From Watersipora subatra (taxonomy: Eukaryota; Bryozoa; Gymnolaemata; Cheilostomatida; Watersiporidae): DNA of 64,000 bases. Where the stretch lies: NCBI RefSeq assembly GCF_963576615.1, contig NC_088709.1, positions 76,738,538-76,802,537 of the forward strand, in the 5' to 3' direction. The notes under the pieces are model-generated. The model ran no database searches, had not been told where the DNA came from, and saw only the letters and a program-made list of their open reading frames with translations. The position numbers and the translations under genes were made by a program. Below, piece after piece: positions 22,801-37,800 of this stretch (positions are counted from its first letter, which is position 1; every line of letters starts with the position of its first letter).

Positions 22801-25800
22801 TAAGTTTCCACCTGTAGCAGGTGTCACACGCCTGCACCTGTAACAGGTGTCACATGCCTGCACCAATAGTAGGTGTCACATGCCTGCACCAATAGTAGGT
22901 GTCACACGCCTGCACCAGTAGTAGGTGTCACGTGCCTGCACCTGTAGCAGGTGTCACACGCCTGCACCAGTAGCAGATGTCACATGCCTGCACCTGTAGC
23001 AAGTGTCACAGGCCTACACTAATAGTAGGTGTCACATGCCTGCACCAGTAGTAGGTGACACACGCCTACACCAGTAGTAGGCGTCACATGCCTGCACCTG
23101 TAGCAGGTGTCACATGCCTGCACCAGTAGTAGGTGTCACATGCCTGCACTTGTAGCAGGTGTCACATGCCTGCAACTGTAGTAGGTGTCAAATGCCTGCA
23201 CCAGTAGCAGATGTCATGCCTCAAATGGAGCAAGAAAACAAACAGCTAACTCACCATCATCGCTGAGCAGACGATCGGCAAATGTCCTTGAGACCTCATG
23301 ACACCACAGTCTCACAAGCACAGGCATCATTGGCAATGCAGCGTCCGCTGACTGATTCCTTGTGTCCTTACTGTCCTTGACACTTAGTGATTTGAACTTC
23401 TCCTTGCTGACTTTGCCACCAGGTAGCATTCCTCCAAAGAGCGATTGTACATTGCTCACTGCGCCTGCTGACAAACCATGCACAAATGTTATGTATGCAG
23501 CAAATTCTCAGTGTAACAGAAGGCAGTATCATAGGCTAATCTAAATCAGCCAATCAATGCTCATGTAACAAAGGTTCAGCCAACCAATGCTCATGTAACA
23601 GTGCCAAGATAGCAGAGACTCAGCCTATCAGTACTAATGTTTATATAGTTGCTACACTCACCATTTTCCTTTTTGGCACGAGCTCTACGGGGTTTTGACT
23701 TTGTTTTTCTAGGTGACAGAAGCAGCATGCCTTCAACGATGCGTCCGATATCATGTAGGGTGAACACATAGTGGCTCTGAGCCGGAGTGGCTCTAAACTT
23801 TGATCTCATGAGCTTGTAGAGGTCAAGCATACCTTGCATCATTGCCTGATCAACAAGAAAAGGATGTATTGCACGACAGAAATGTTATTTTAAGGAAACC
23901 AATTAAAGTTTTGATAATTCATAGAACTATACATAGCAATCTAAACTAATCCATTTAATCTAATCCAAATTTAAAAGTACAAAGTTTACTTATCCATAGT
24001 TACGCATAACGCATAGAGCTGAGTTAATCTATAGAGCTATGTATAAGCGTACACTAAGTTAATCATAGAACTATGTATAAGGTAGAGCTGAGTTAATCGA
24101 TAGAGCTATGCAGAAAAGCGTTGAGTTGCAGCACCTTGGCTAGTTCATAGTGATGCTCAACAGCGTAACTTGGGAACTCCTCTAGCCATGTCTGCAGAGA
24201 CTTCCCATACAGAGTGTGCATTCCATCATCGGTTGGTGAAAAGAAGTTGATAACTGCCATCTGCCTAATGAGCCTATCAGACAGACTGTGGGCATTCACT
24301 CCGAACCCGCTCCCTGGCAACAAATATTAGTACGAGGCATCACGAGATGATACGTAAGAAAGTTGTTTATAGTTATCACTGCATTACATCCTGTCTTTTA
24401 CAGTACTAGATCTATCTAGGAACTTCATTGAATGAGCATGTCTGCCTGATCCAGCCTGATCCATTCCAGATAGAGCTATCTCTATTCACTTGATAATCAC
24501 AGAATGAGAGTGATAGTTCTAGACAACTCAAACCTGTGCAGACAACTCAAACGTTGCTCAAGATAAGTTTTAGTACCTGCATGCCCAGGAGAAGCACATG
24601 CCATAATGAATGTGGCTGGTTTTGTATCCTCGAACACAAATCTCTTCCTGTCGTAAGTTATCTTGTGGGCAGTCACCTCTCTGAGCGCCTCGAGACATGG
24701 CTGCATGGCTGGTGGAAAGAGCATAGATAAGAGCATTATGTTACTTCTATGCTTTCACATTTGTACTCTCACCCACCATGTATATACTTATCGAATTTAC
24801 TTATTAGTTATTACGTACATACACCCCTTACATAAAGGATCTGCAGGCTCTTCTGCATACATTCTCCACATAAAATCCTTCCCGCTTAAGGCTGGTTCAC
24901 ACTACGTCGCCGTATCTCAGCGTTCATGCCACAATACTTCGGTGATTGTCGATGATGGCAATGTTCACACTAGCACAAAGCCATCCGCGTTTGTATCAGG
25001 GAACAGTCGTCGACATTACGTTCTCATATATAACGCGGTCACTGGAGCGTCAGCGATAGGCGTGGCCTAATTAATAACAGACCATTGAGACGCACGTAAC
25101 CATTCGCGTTTCGGTTTAGTAGCAAAAGCTAGTACCGCGCGCATCGAGTGATCGCTTTTGTTGAAGATGGATAGAAAATTAAAACTAAGAAAAGTACTTG
25201 TCTTAGCATTGCTCAGACGAAGAAACCGACTTGACAACAGCAGCAAGCAGCAGAGCTTTACACCTGAAAGAAGATGGTGGGTGCCGGATGCGTCCAGCCT
25301 GGAAGAGAAGAAATCAAGGACAATTTAACGCACTCTATTATACATCGCGCAATGAAGACTGTGAAATGTTTTTTTCGGTAAATAGAAAATATTAAAGTAA
25401 AGAGTAAATATGCATAGGCCTTACAAAAATATTTTCATAAACTTATCATAAACAAAACGAGTCAGTATAAAAAATGTTGTCGCGTATTTCTGATTCATGC
25501 TAGTCCAACGAGTGGAATATAGTCCTGCAGCAACTATCATAAACAGAAACCACGCTATCCGCGATCACGAATTGTCTTCACCGAAATAGTTCACATTACA
25601 CGTGCTGTCGTCGATGCTCCGCGAACTATCGGGAAAGTTTGACAGCTGCAAACTTTCCCGACGTGTCCGCGATGCTTCGTCGATGCCATCAATTCACGGT
25701 TCACATAATCGACGATGAACGCCGAAAGGGAAACGCCGAGATACGGCGATATAGTGTGAACCGGCCTTTGGTCACATCTATCTCTTTACATTCTCACACA

Positions 25801-28800
25801 CCTTCAAACCTCTCCCTACTTACATTCTAACACGCCTCCAAACTCCTCCCCTCCTTACATTTTAACATGCCTCCAAACTCCTCCCCTCCTTACATTTTAA
25901 CATGCCTCCAAACTCCTCCCTCATCTATTTTTACACACCTCCAAACTCCTCCCTCTTACATTCTAACACGCCTCCAAATTCCTCCCTCATCTATTCTTAC
26001 ACACCTTCAAACTCCTCCCTTTTACATTCTAACACACTGCCAAACTCCTCCCCTTCTAAACTCCTCCCCTCTTTATATTCTTACGCACCTCTAAGTGCCT
26101 TATAATTTACACACTTTAAAACTGCTCTTCCCTTTGGAACCAGGTACCACTTTTTATAGATGATACTAAATGCCGCAACATAAATATTTGTTATTAAATC
26201 AGAAACAAGGTATCTCTTCAGACCAGGACATTTGGCTGTTAACAGTCACAACGGTGCCTACTTATAACATAACTTGGATATTCATTAATCACCCCTTCCC
26301 CCCTCACTATACATTAATTTCACTCACCACTGTCAGCGGGCCCTCGAGCAGCAGTGGACAAATCGTCTATAAAAAACATGTGCCTTTGTGGTGGCCTTAC
26401 ACCACCTCCTTGCGGTCCCAAGGCAAACACCGTTTTCTGCCGCAGGTCTTGGAGGCGAGTAATTATGATATGTTGAAACTGTGCCGAGGTCAGCCCTGCA
26501 TGAAAAAACAGAGCAGTCAATGTCAGATAATAGTACTGAAAATGATAATGATACAGTTTTGCAGTTTGTAGAAAGACTAACTGAACGCCCAGCATTGCAC
26601 AGGTAATAAAGATTTTTTGCACAATAAGTTTATTTTTAATCAACATGTACAACATTTTCCATTCTATTTCTATATTGCAATGTAGTTGCCTGCCCCTGCA
26701 GTTGCCTGCCACTGCAGTTGCCTGCCACTGCAGTTGCCTGCCACTGCAGTTGTCTGCCACTGCAGTTGCCTGCCTCTGCAGTTGTCTGCCACTGCAGTTG
26801 TCTGCCACTGCAGTTACCTGCAGTGGCAGACAACTACATTACCTGCCAATGTTTGTAAGTTGTGTTTTAATGCCTGTGCAATGCCGGACTTTCAGCTATT
26901 ATACATATATTTATAGCACTTTAGGAAGTCTGGGCACGCATTTTTCTTCTAGTGCTTCAAGCATGCTACCTGAAGTGTAAAGCGTGCATATTGTAACCAA
27001 TTGCCATTACAGATTGGCAGATGTAGTATGACAACAATTATACCATAGTATGGCAAGGCATAGCGGTTAGCCCCTGCCTGCAAAACCGTATGTCTGAGGT
27101 AAATTCTATTGCAAAGCGGAAGCTATAACAGAATATATGACAAACAAACCAATCTTCCACTCATACCTGGACACATAGCTATTTTGGTGTAATGCTGCCT
27201 CGTCATGAGCATATTGGTGACAAGTGCTGTTTTCCCTACTCCAGGCACACCAGTTATGAGAACATGGTTGTGTGCAGCAATCAACATCTCTGTGACATGG
27301 AAGATTCTTTCTATCTGTAAGTATACAGGTTACACAGCTAACGAGTGTGACCCTGTAAATTTACTATAAATGGGGCTACTATTAAATGGCATACAGATAT
27401 TTTACAGACATGTTTAAAGCTTACATAATCTACAGTCAAATCTCATGCGATAATGATATGAAAAAATCTAATATATATAATATAATATATATAGTATAAT
27501 CAAATCTAATGGAATTTAGCATTTATGCTGAATTCCATTAGATATGTTTTTATCTAAATTTTTATAAAGAATAGCTTTACTTGAGGTTTATATGAACCTA
27601 TGGCTACCTACATGTCTGACTTGGCAATATATCAACGTGTTGACATGTGCCTTGCATGGCATATCAACTTTGTAATAGCTATACAAATTTTGGCATAATT
27701 TTGTCATAAAGTACATAAATGTATGGGCTACCAAACCTATCTTTGGTTTTTTCGTGACGTCATTCCATGAGTGCGGGACTGTGAATTTTAGTGGTCCGCA
27801 ATCTTTGTAGACAACTTTTACCATTGAAAACACTTACCATTGAAGCTTGTGAAATTTATTTTTGTGAACGACGCTGTTGTTCGCAATTTTGTTGAACACT
27901 TTTTCGAAGGAATCCTGATATGAACTCAAAATAACACCAAAAATACTATTCAATAACGCAGAAAGAATGACGTTTGTTTGTCAACAAATATGGCGACGTT
28001 TCTGCAAACGAGTGCATGTGCAGCCAAATTGATGCATAAATAAAAATGAAGGATATGTTACCTACAAACAAATAAAACATATCAATAACCTTGACCCAAA
28101 AATGTATTTAGGTACTAATAAAACATATTAGTCAATGTGAAACACTTTCATGAGAATACCACCACACTTCAGCTTTTTCATGTGCGCAGCATGTGGGACT
28201 AGACAATGTATACTTTACTATGAGCTAAACCCTGCTAGAAGAGCACATTGCTGTGTGTCACCATAGCATTGTGTAGCCATAACTCACGTCTGATGTAATC
28301 ACATAGTTGGCGGGAATGTTTCTCAGTCTCTCAGCAGGCTTGTCTTGCCATTTAGCAAGAACCTTCTCTTTGACATCCACAAATAAATCATAGACTGAGC
28401 CAGTCCTCGGCAGAGTCATAGAGACGGAACAGCGGTATAGAGCCTCCTTAGTATACTGGTCAAACTTGACCCTTGAGCTAGATTTATAATTAAAATAACA
28501 TAATACACCTAACTAAAATACATGTGTGTTTCTATATATGTCAGCATCAACGAAACAAGATCAAAGAGTGTGAAAGAGACATAACACTTGGCTAGAAAAA
28601 CTAGGTGTTTGAGCATCAGTCAACCACATGTGATGCATAGATTCGCATTGAGCACCTGTCAGAGAGATGGCCACCGAACCCCCAAACAAAACTGTAGACG
28701 AAGATGCATTTGACAAGGCTCTCGTGTGCAATGTAGTCTTCATCTTGGAGAGATTTAGATGCCGAAGAAGACTGGCTTCTTTGGTCTCCAGAGGTAGATG

Positions 28801-31800
28801 TGAGAGACTCAGAAATGCCACTTTCACCAAATGACATCCCTGGAGGGAGAGAAAACATGCGAGTTGAAACTGAAGAATTGAATAAGAACAATGTCTTCAA
28901 GTAAAAATCACGTTTTGTAAGGTGAGCTAGAAAGGAATTAAACATCTAGAAACATATAAAAAAACTATTCACATACAAATGGGTTACTGGTTACAAGTAA
29001 TTGCATGGAACGCGTGTTATAGTGTGACAATCAATTTTTTATATATAAAAGATTGGTTAACAAATAAAATGGAAAAAGAGCATGTGTGCAAATGAACAAG
29101 GATAAAAAAGACATGACAAGATAAATTGATAGGTGACAGAGCGATAGTAGCGAGATATATGATAGAATAAGAGGAGACAGAGTAATGATAGAGAGATATA
29201 TGATAGAATAAGAGGAGACAGAGTAATGATAGAGAGATATATGATAGAATAAGAGGAGACAGAGTAATGGTAGAGAGATATATGATAGAATAAGAGGAGA
29301 CAGAGTAGTAGTAGAGAGATATATGATAGAATAAGAGGAGACAGAGTAGTGATAGAGAGATATATGATAGAATAAGAGGAGACAGAGTAATGGTAGAGAG
29401 ATATATGATAGAATAAGAAGAGACAGAGTAACGATAGAGAGATATATGATAGAATAAGAGGAGACAGAGTAGTAGTAGAGAGATATATGATAGAATAAGA
29501 GGAGACAGAGTAACGATAGAGAGATATATGATAGAATAAGAAGAGACAGAGTAATGATAGAGAGATATATGATAGAATAAAAAGAGACAGAGTAACGATA
29601 GAGAGATATATGATAGAATAAGAAGAGACAGAGTAATGATAGAGAGATATATGATAGAATAAGAAGAGACAGAGTAATGATAGAGAGATATATGATAGAA
29701 TAAGAAGAGATAGAGTAATGATAGAGAGATATATGATAGAATAAGAGGAGACAGAGTAGTGATAGAGAGATATATGATAGAATAAGAAGAGACAGAGTAA
29801 TGATAGAGAGATATATGATAGAATAAGAAGAGACAGAGTAATGATAGAGAGATATATGATAGAATAAGAAGAGACAGAGTAACGATAGAGAGATATATGA
29901 TAGAATAAGAGGAGACAGAGTAGTAGTAGAGAGATATATGATAGAATAAGAAGAGACAGAGTAATGATAGAGAAATATATGATAGAATAAGAGGAGACAG
30001 AGTAGTGGTAGAGAGATATATAATAGAATAAGAGGAGACAGAGTAATGGTAGAGAGATATATGATAGAATAAGAAGAGACAGAGTAATGATAGAGAGATA
30101 TATGATAGAATAAGAAGAGACAGAGTAACGATAGAGAGATATATGATAGAATAAGAGGAGACAGAGTAGTAGTAGAGAGATATATGATAGAATAAGAAGA
30201 GACAGAGTAATGATAGAGAGATATATGATAGAATAAGAAGAGACAGAGTAACGATAGAGAGATATATGATAGAATAAGAGGAGACAGAGTAGTGATAGAG
30301 AGATATATGATAGAATAAGAAGAGATAGAGTAATGATAGAGAGATATATGATAGAATAAGAGGAGACAGAGTAGTGATAGAGAGATATATGATAGAATAA
30401 GAAGAGACAGAGTAATGGTAGAGAGATATATGACAGAATAAGAGGAGACAGAGTAATGATAAAGAGATATATGATAGAATAAGAAGAGACAGAGTAGTGG
30501 TAGAGAGATATATGATAGAATAAGAGGAGACAGAGTAATGATAGAGAGATATATGATAGAATAAGAAGAGACAGAGTAATGATAGAGAGATATATGATAG
30601 AATAAGAGGAGACAGAGTAGTGGTAGAGAGATATATGATAGAATAAGAAGAGACAGAGTAGTGATAGAGAGATATATGATAGAATAAAAAGAGACAGAGT
30701 AGTGATAGAGAGATATATGATAGAATAAGAGGAGACAGAGTAATGATAGAGAGATATATGATAGAATAAGAGGAGAGAGAGTAATGAGAAAGAGATATAT
30801 GATAGAATAAGAGGAGACAGAGTAATGAGAAAGAGATATATGATAGAATAAAAGGAGACAGAGTAATGGTAGAGAGATATATGATAGAATAAGAAGAAAC
30901 AGAGTAATGATAGAGAGATATATGATAGAATAAGTAGAGATAGAGTAATGATAGAGAGATATATGATAGAATAAGAGGAGACAGAGTAACGATAGAGAGA
31001 TATACGATAGAATAAGAAGAAACAGAGTAATGATAGAGAGATATATGATAGAATAAGTAGAGATAGAGCAATAGTAGAGAGTGGATAGGGGATATCCTAA
31101 GCAGAGTAAAATGAGAGAAAAACAAAAAAACATTATAAAGAAACAAGTCAAAACGGATACATGTAAAAGTTATAATGGAATACAACAAGGAAGCTACTAG
31201 ACATAATTATAAGTAACAAGAATAGAGTTAACAAGGGAGCTAGTGCACTCGGTTAGTATATCAACTGATATCTATAAACTTACTTGAGAACCTAAGGCCT
31301 GGTGCAAGAGAAAATACAGTACATGAGCTATGTTCATGCACTGATCAGCTAAAGGCTAAACATAATTGCATGAATCAATTAAAAAAAGGTGAATCATTCT
31401 TCAAAATGCTTGATGTAGGTAGTCAGACATTCGAAATCCAAAGTAAATTTCCATAGCTAACGTTAAGCACAACAATTGCATTAATCCTTTTGGATGGAGT
31501 TGTCAAACCATGAAACATAACTATTTAGTTTCTCCAGATCTTTGAACGGCTGCGTTGACTTGCAACCTTTTGCAAGCACAGACCTTGTATGTCTCTTTAG
31601 CAGCTGGTGCACACCACTTATATGCACCTGAGCATCTGCCATGATCTACCACTTTGTTGTAACATGATCTGCTAAGAAAGCTGAAGTAAAATAGTCTCTA
31701 TACAACCAGTACTAGAGGTTTGGTAGAAGGCTTGTAAATATATGCAAGGCCTCTCAGCCTCCCTCAAAAAATACAATGCCACTTGCCAGGCTGAACTAGA

Positions 31801-34800
31801 TCACTGACCTGCATTCAGTGAAGCCTCTGATGTATTGCTGGCATCCCTCAACATGTACTTGTTTAGAAGTGCTGTAATAATCTTGAGAAATGTTTGTACC
31901 TGAAGCACACAGAAAGTGAGAATATAATAAAGATCATTTTTACCCTGAGTCTGTATGCTTTACATAAAATTCATATGCTTACTTCATGCATGCCACGGAC
32001 TGAGTTCCTGTAGCTGCCATGCCTGTTGGTAAGGTTTGCGTCTAGAGCTTTCTCCAAATCACTTTCAATGAACTTGAGAGTAGGCTCAAACATTTCTGTG
32101 ATCATTGTGTTCAAGACCTTCAGACTACAAAGAGTAACAACATGAATCTGAGAGCTGAGGTTAAGTTAGATAATCTAGAAACTTGACTTGAATAAATTGG
32201 ACTAAACTTGATTCGAAAACTTTTTGCGAATAAACTATTATTTGTAAAAATGTAGAGATTGATTCAATTATGCAATACAATTTTAATGAATACACATGAC
32301 AAAATATTTTAAAAGTACCTTTTTATGAAAACTAATAACCATTAGAACACGCGCCTATGCTCTACTTGTTGACCCTTCAGTCTGTTTAACCAAGAGGACT
32401 GTCTTCATCTCTTTCACAGCAATAATATTTTATATAATAACAATAACTAAATAATAATATCTAGTCAGAAGTAAAGTGATGTTGATTTTAAGACCTTTTT
32501 TAAATAATCAAAACTCAAATAAAATTGTTTCCAATAAAATATGACTTTTTAAGATTATGCTACGGGTAATAAAGAGCTGTTGTTGTAAAGCTACGACACA
32601 AAGAATGTACATGGCAGTCAGCTATTATATGGACAGGTTGAAAGTGCTGCTGATCTATTTATCAATTCAATTGGACAGATATTCTTGTTAGAGATTTAAC
32701 AAGTAATTATACTTGTAATACCAAACAAATCAAAATAAATTTGAAGGCTTGAGAGTCTCAAGCCTTTCTCAAGCCAAGTCTCAAGTTGAGACTTGACTGA
32801 TGCTGATTTAACACTTGGTGAGTTGACTTATATTCTAAGTACTTGATTCTAGTGAGTGACTAACAGAACTCGCTATCAGTCGCTAGTCTGACGAGGTAGG
32901 AGAAGATTTACCACTCATCATTCTTCACCAGCACAAGAAAGACTAACAGAACATGAGAAAACAAAGAAGAGCCATAACATTCATGTGTGTACCAAGTTTA
33001 CCAGGTAAAACATGAGATGAGAAGGACTCGAGTAACATGAGTGAAAAATCTGACTGAAATGGTTCAAGAGGATGACAAGTTTGAAATGGTTAAGATGTTA
33101 GCTTGACAACAGCGGTTTCGGTTCTAAGTGGAGACAATTCCAGTCAACTATTTCATCTGAGTTGGTTTGTATTTGTACCTGTTTCTTTATCAACATCTCT
33201 CATTTTTAACAAAACAGAAAATACTTATCAAAGAAAACTTACAGCTTCAACCAGCAAGCAACAGAAACTCCTCTGAAATTGAAGAGCAATTACATGATGT
33301 TACAAGACATTGATACACTAATTGCTACAAAGAGTTGTCACCTCTTTAAACTACATCAACCTGAATACATACACTCCAGGGCTATGGTGTATGAATCAGC
33401 GCTTAAGATCTTTCACTGACTATACGTAATAAAACAGCTAAACTGGTTATAGGTTAAACACGATGTAATACAGTTTTACATGTTGATGTAACTCTCCCGC
33501 ATACATCTATTGTTCATATCGGTTTACATGTAATTCTCCATGCATACATCTATCCTTCATATAGATATAACTCTCTACATAGAAATTCATCAATTATATA
33601 GACAAAACTATCTACATAGACCTCTATAACTTATGTAAACATAAATTTCAACATATGCATTTACTAGTCCTAAAGCACATTTGATTCTTGCAATTGTGCA
33701 AAAAGCAAGATTGGTGTCTAGCCATTTTCTTTTCATCACAAGAATATGCATATTTATACTAACATACAAACAAATGCCTCTATAGATTGTCTATCAATTA
33801 TACGCAGCATAAAGTACCCCTAGAAACTTCACCTTGCTGTGTTGAACACCCACTTGTGCCTCGCTTGAAGCATCCAATTAGACACAAGGTACTTCCAGTG
33901 ATTGAGGGTGTTTGGACAATGCACAACCGAGCTTCGAGCTACACTTGATGGAGATGCGTTACACAGTGTTCCCGTCTCAAATATCAGTGAAGTGAAACCT
34001 GGTTAGAATCAAAACAGAAGCTAATAGAGAAGGAAGAGTGCTTGTCAAAAGACCAGAATATCTTAGAAATCACAGTTTGTCACCAGTTAAATACAATCAT
34101 AGGCCACACTCACTTGTGCTCTCAATGGACTCACTATTAGCGAGAGTCAACTTTCTGTTGGAGTCCATCATGGAGCTGAGACCATCAACCCAATGAGTTG
34201 ACATCTCGCCGTCGAGCACCAGCCAATTATCTATCACTGACGGCTCCTCCACCCCAGTCTTCGCTTTCTTTTCACTAGAAATTCATTAAAATAATGCTCA
34301 TATGTAAGTCAATATTGATAAAGGGCAGACAACTGCTCGACGCTTGCCTTTTATGTGCATGAGAATTGTGCAGGCAGTAATCAAGGGTTGATAAAGCAGT
34401 TATGTTATGAGTGTCGTGTCATCTTACATGAAGTTATCTACCCTCTGCTACAGTTCATGTCACCTTGAATGTATGACAGAGAATCAAGACCACCACATAC
34501 ATGTAGGTATCAATTGTTTCATTTGCATTGATACGCAATGGTACAATTCCAAACTACTTGATGATTGTCTTCTCTCTCATTCTTAATGCTTATTGAACAT
34601 CTAGAAACCACACGCATCTCGGCCAGGATTAGATAAGTCACAACACCGATACAATACTCACAGACATGCTCAGAAATGCACAGACTGTATAGATTCACTC
34701 AAGTTGATGTTGCAATGAGAAAAGCAAACAAAAGAATTGAAAGATGTTACCGTGGTAACAAAAGAAAGCACAGAGAAAAGAACAAGTTAACAAGACAGAC

Positions 34801-37800
34801 ATACGTACTGCGAGAGCAGCATAGACTCTGCTTTGCCCGTCCTATCAAATGTGTCATGATACAATGTAATGAAAGGGTTAAAATATAAAAACTTTGTAAA
34901 CTGTTAAACCTTGGCCTTGACCCTCAGATTGAGTAGAACTATTAACTGAAGATCGAGGGAAAGTAAATAGTTTAACTGTGGGCTAGCATAATGATATTAT
35001 ACTAATATTCAAATGTTGACGCTAATCTAGTTTGAGTTAGGAACTGCGAGCAGACAGTAGGTACTCATCAAGGGATGACTGCAGAGGACTAATTCAGGAG
35101 ACAAAACTGTGCTTTATTAAGTGTTGTTCATTAATTAGATGTCAGATAACTAACATGATCTCTTATATTATCTACATTTATCACCTTTGGGTGATGTCAT
35201 TCAGCATGGCTCACAACTAGTAAAGAATGATGGAAGAATGTTCTGAAATGTATCACCATCAAAGTATCCAAATATATAATATATATACCGTATATACACT
35301 ACATAAATAATATAACATAATATATAGTGCATGTATAATTGACACGCTTCATTAAGTGTTCTCTTTAAAAAAAGAACAGGTCACCAGATTCTAATTCCAG
35401 TGAGAAATTTTAAACTTAAAGGTTGACTTGCAACAAAATTCACATTACAGTTATTTGGTATCAAAATATTCACCATGTCTTACTCTGCTGTGTTGTAGAT
35501 GCAAAATATGTGATAATGTGATTACAAGCTTTGAAAAGCTCAAAAACGAAAAGCCGCCGTAGATTAAAATCAGTTTATTTCTCTGATGTAGTCATTACAT
35601 TTGGTTATTGTTTTGTCACGTGATGTTCTCACGTGAATTGAAAGGCGAATAAAAGGGTGGATATAAAACCTCTCGTAGCACTAGTTTATGACCAACACTT
35701 CGGGTTTTACCGAAAACCCCGTATCGAATATAGATGCTCGCTACTTTACAGTTTTGTTTCGGCTTGGTCTAATCATCTAGTCGTAATCTGATCATGTGAC
35801 CCATACTTCACGAATAATTTCTGCAGCATTTTCCGATTATCACAGGTGACCAACAGGCTCGTCAAGTTTATCAGACAATAATATGTACTCCTTCGAGCTA
35901 AGGTTAAAAATTTAAACGAATTTTTACGGTAGGTTATAGGATATCAGTGCTGAAAGTGACAGCATTACAATGACGATAAAATAGACACGTAAAAACAATA
36001 GACATGGTTTTATTGGATGCGTGAAGTATATTTGCACAAATATTTTGACGAATGAGGTTGCGTAAAAATGTAAAAAGAAACCATCTTGTACAACTGCGTC
36101 CCATTTGAACCATTTTGGAAAGAGATTCCAAACTACGGCGGTCTCGTGTGGCTGCGATTAACTGCTCGTTTTTTAGATTTTAAAAGCTTAAAATCACATA
36201 TCCACATAATTTGCACCTACAACACAGCAAAGCAAGACATAGTGAATCTTTTGATACCAAATAACTGTAATGTGAAATCTTTTGCGAGTCAACCGTTAAA
36301 CACGGCAGTCTTAAGCAGAACGTTAAAGTCATCTACCTGTAGAGTTGTGTAAATGTCTGAGCAGAGGTCACGTGTCTGTGGATGCTCCTGAGAAGATGAG
36401 TGAGTGCACCATCTCTCCACACTCCTTCCTCGGAATGTCCAAACAACTGCAAGAAATGATATAAATTTGTATTGAACGTGTCTGTAAGACTCATCACAAC
36501 CCAGAATGACTTATGCTGCTGCAAATAGAAGAAATTTTATTATTTTACTCAGCTTCAAAGGTCAGAAAACCGAAAAAAGTGGCAAACCTTTTGTGCAGCT
36601 GATTAGGCATACGCGTATTGCATACAATTATATGTACGTATGACATATTATGTACTTACTTCTTCTTCGCTCATGGCTGATGGACAGAGTGTCATTATAT
36701 GCACCTTCGGGTAGACTACCTCAGCTTCTGGATCTTTCACCAGCGCATGCAAGCTACCGAGTCTGGCAAATGACCTTGACACATTGCCCCATTTTTTGAT
36801 AAGCTGAGATTTTTCCCGGGCTTCGAGTGATTTGAGAAACTAAAAAATGGGCCAGCATTGGTGATGACGGTGAAGAGGAAAATACAATGAATAAGCAAAT
36901 GATCGAACTACATACGTGTATCTCTCTGCTCAATCCTAAATTTGTTTTACCATCTCACATGAATAAGAGTGATTTTTTGTATACCGGGTGCTTATAATAA
37001 GAAAATACATTGCTGGTTTTATAAAATAACATATAATACAAACTCCCCTAGGTTTACAGCTTAAAAGGTCTGTTAACGGATGGCTGAGGTGAGGAGCAGC
37101 GTGTGAGAGCTGAGAAAAGGTTGGCAGCAATGAATCTAACCTTAATTATATCAGCTGTTCTTGGAAAAACCTCGGCATGAACCTCTGAGGCAGAAGTGCT
37201 GAGAAGTGTGGAGGAATTAGAGCTTCTAGCCGACACCGGCCATAATGAGTGCATGTTAGAGGCAAGAGGGGTTATGGGATGAGAGGTTGGATAACTCCGA
37301 AATGGAGAATGATGATCGATAGGAAGAGTTGGTGAGGTAAAATTGTATGCCTAAGCAAAGCAGCGAAGAAAGTTACTTATTAGCTGACACTGCATATGCA
37401 TCTTAAACAGCAGTGTTACTAGTTGCAACAGATTCATGCAGAATAATAGAGTATTCATGCCATAATCATAGGGTAGTCATAAGCCAACCATATGTCGCAC
37501 ACGCTTAGTGTAAACATGTAAATCATGGAGCAATCACGTAGCACAGTAGTAGTGGCTTTGTAAAACTAAAATAGCATATATCTAACATTAGTCAAACAAA
37601 TATTTCTACTACAAGCACAGCATGAGTAAATAGCAGTTATATAGCAGTTACATGGGAATTATATGGTAGTTATATGGCAGTTATATTGCAGTTATATAGC
37701 AGTTACATGGTAGTTATATGGCAGTTATATTGCAATTATATTGCAGTTATATAGCAGTTACATGGTAGTGATATGGTAGTTATATGGCAGTTATATTGCA

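Noticed and set aside
24711-24736. Use of the more upstream ATG-containing reading into dynein exon 24577-24708
   Set aside because: The incoming phase requires the acceptor at CCACCAG; the longer reading lies in the intron.
27050-27125. tRNA-like or SINE-like sequence around TAGCGGTTAGCCCCTGCC
   Set aside because: Only an A-box-like word; no convincing B box, cloverleaf or poly(A) tail.
29017-31188. 723- and 706-codon - strand ORFs resembling a multi-pass membrane protein
   Set aside because: Translation of the 41-bp repeat; overlapping frames are equally open and the hydrophobicity is a composition effect. The region lies in an intron between two phase-matched dynein exons.
36447-36524. 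Upstream extension of dynein exon 36337-36446 (peptide QHKSFWVVMSLTD)
   Set aside because: Although open, including it breaks the family order (MSEEE then LFGHSEEGVWRDG); the acceptor TTTCTTGCAG at 36447 fits better.
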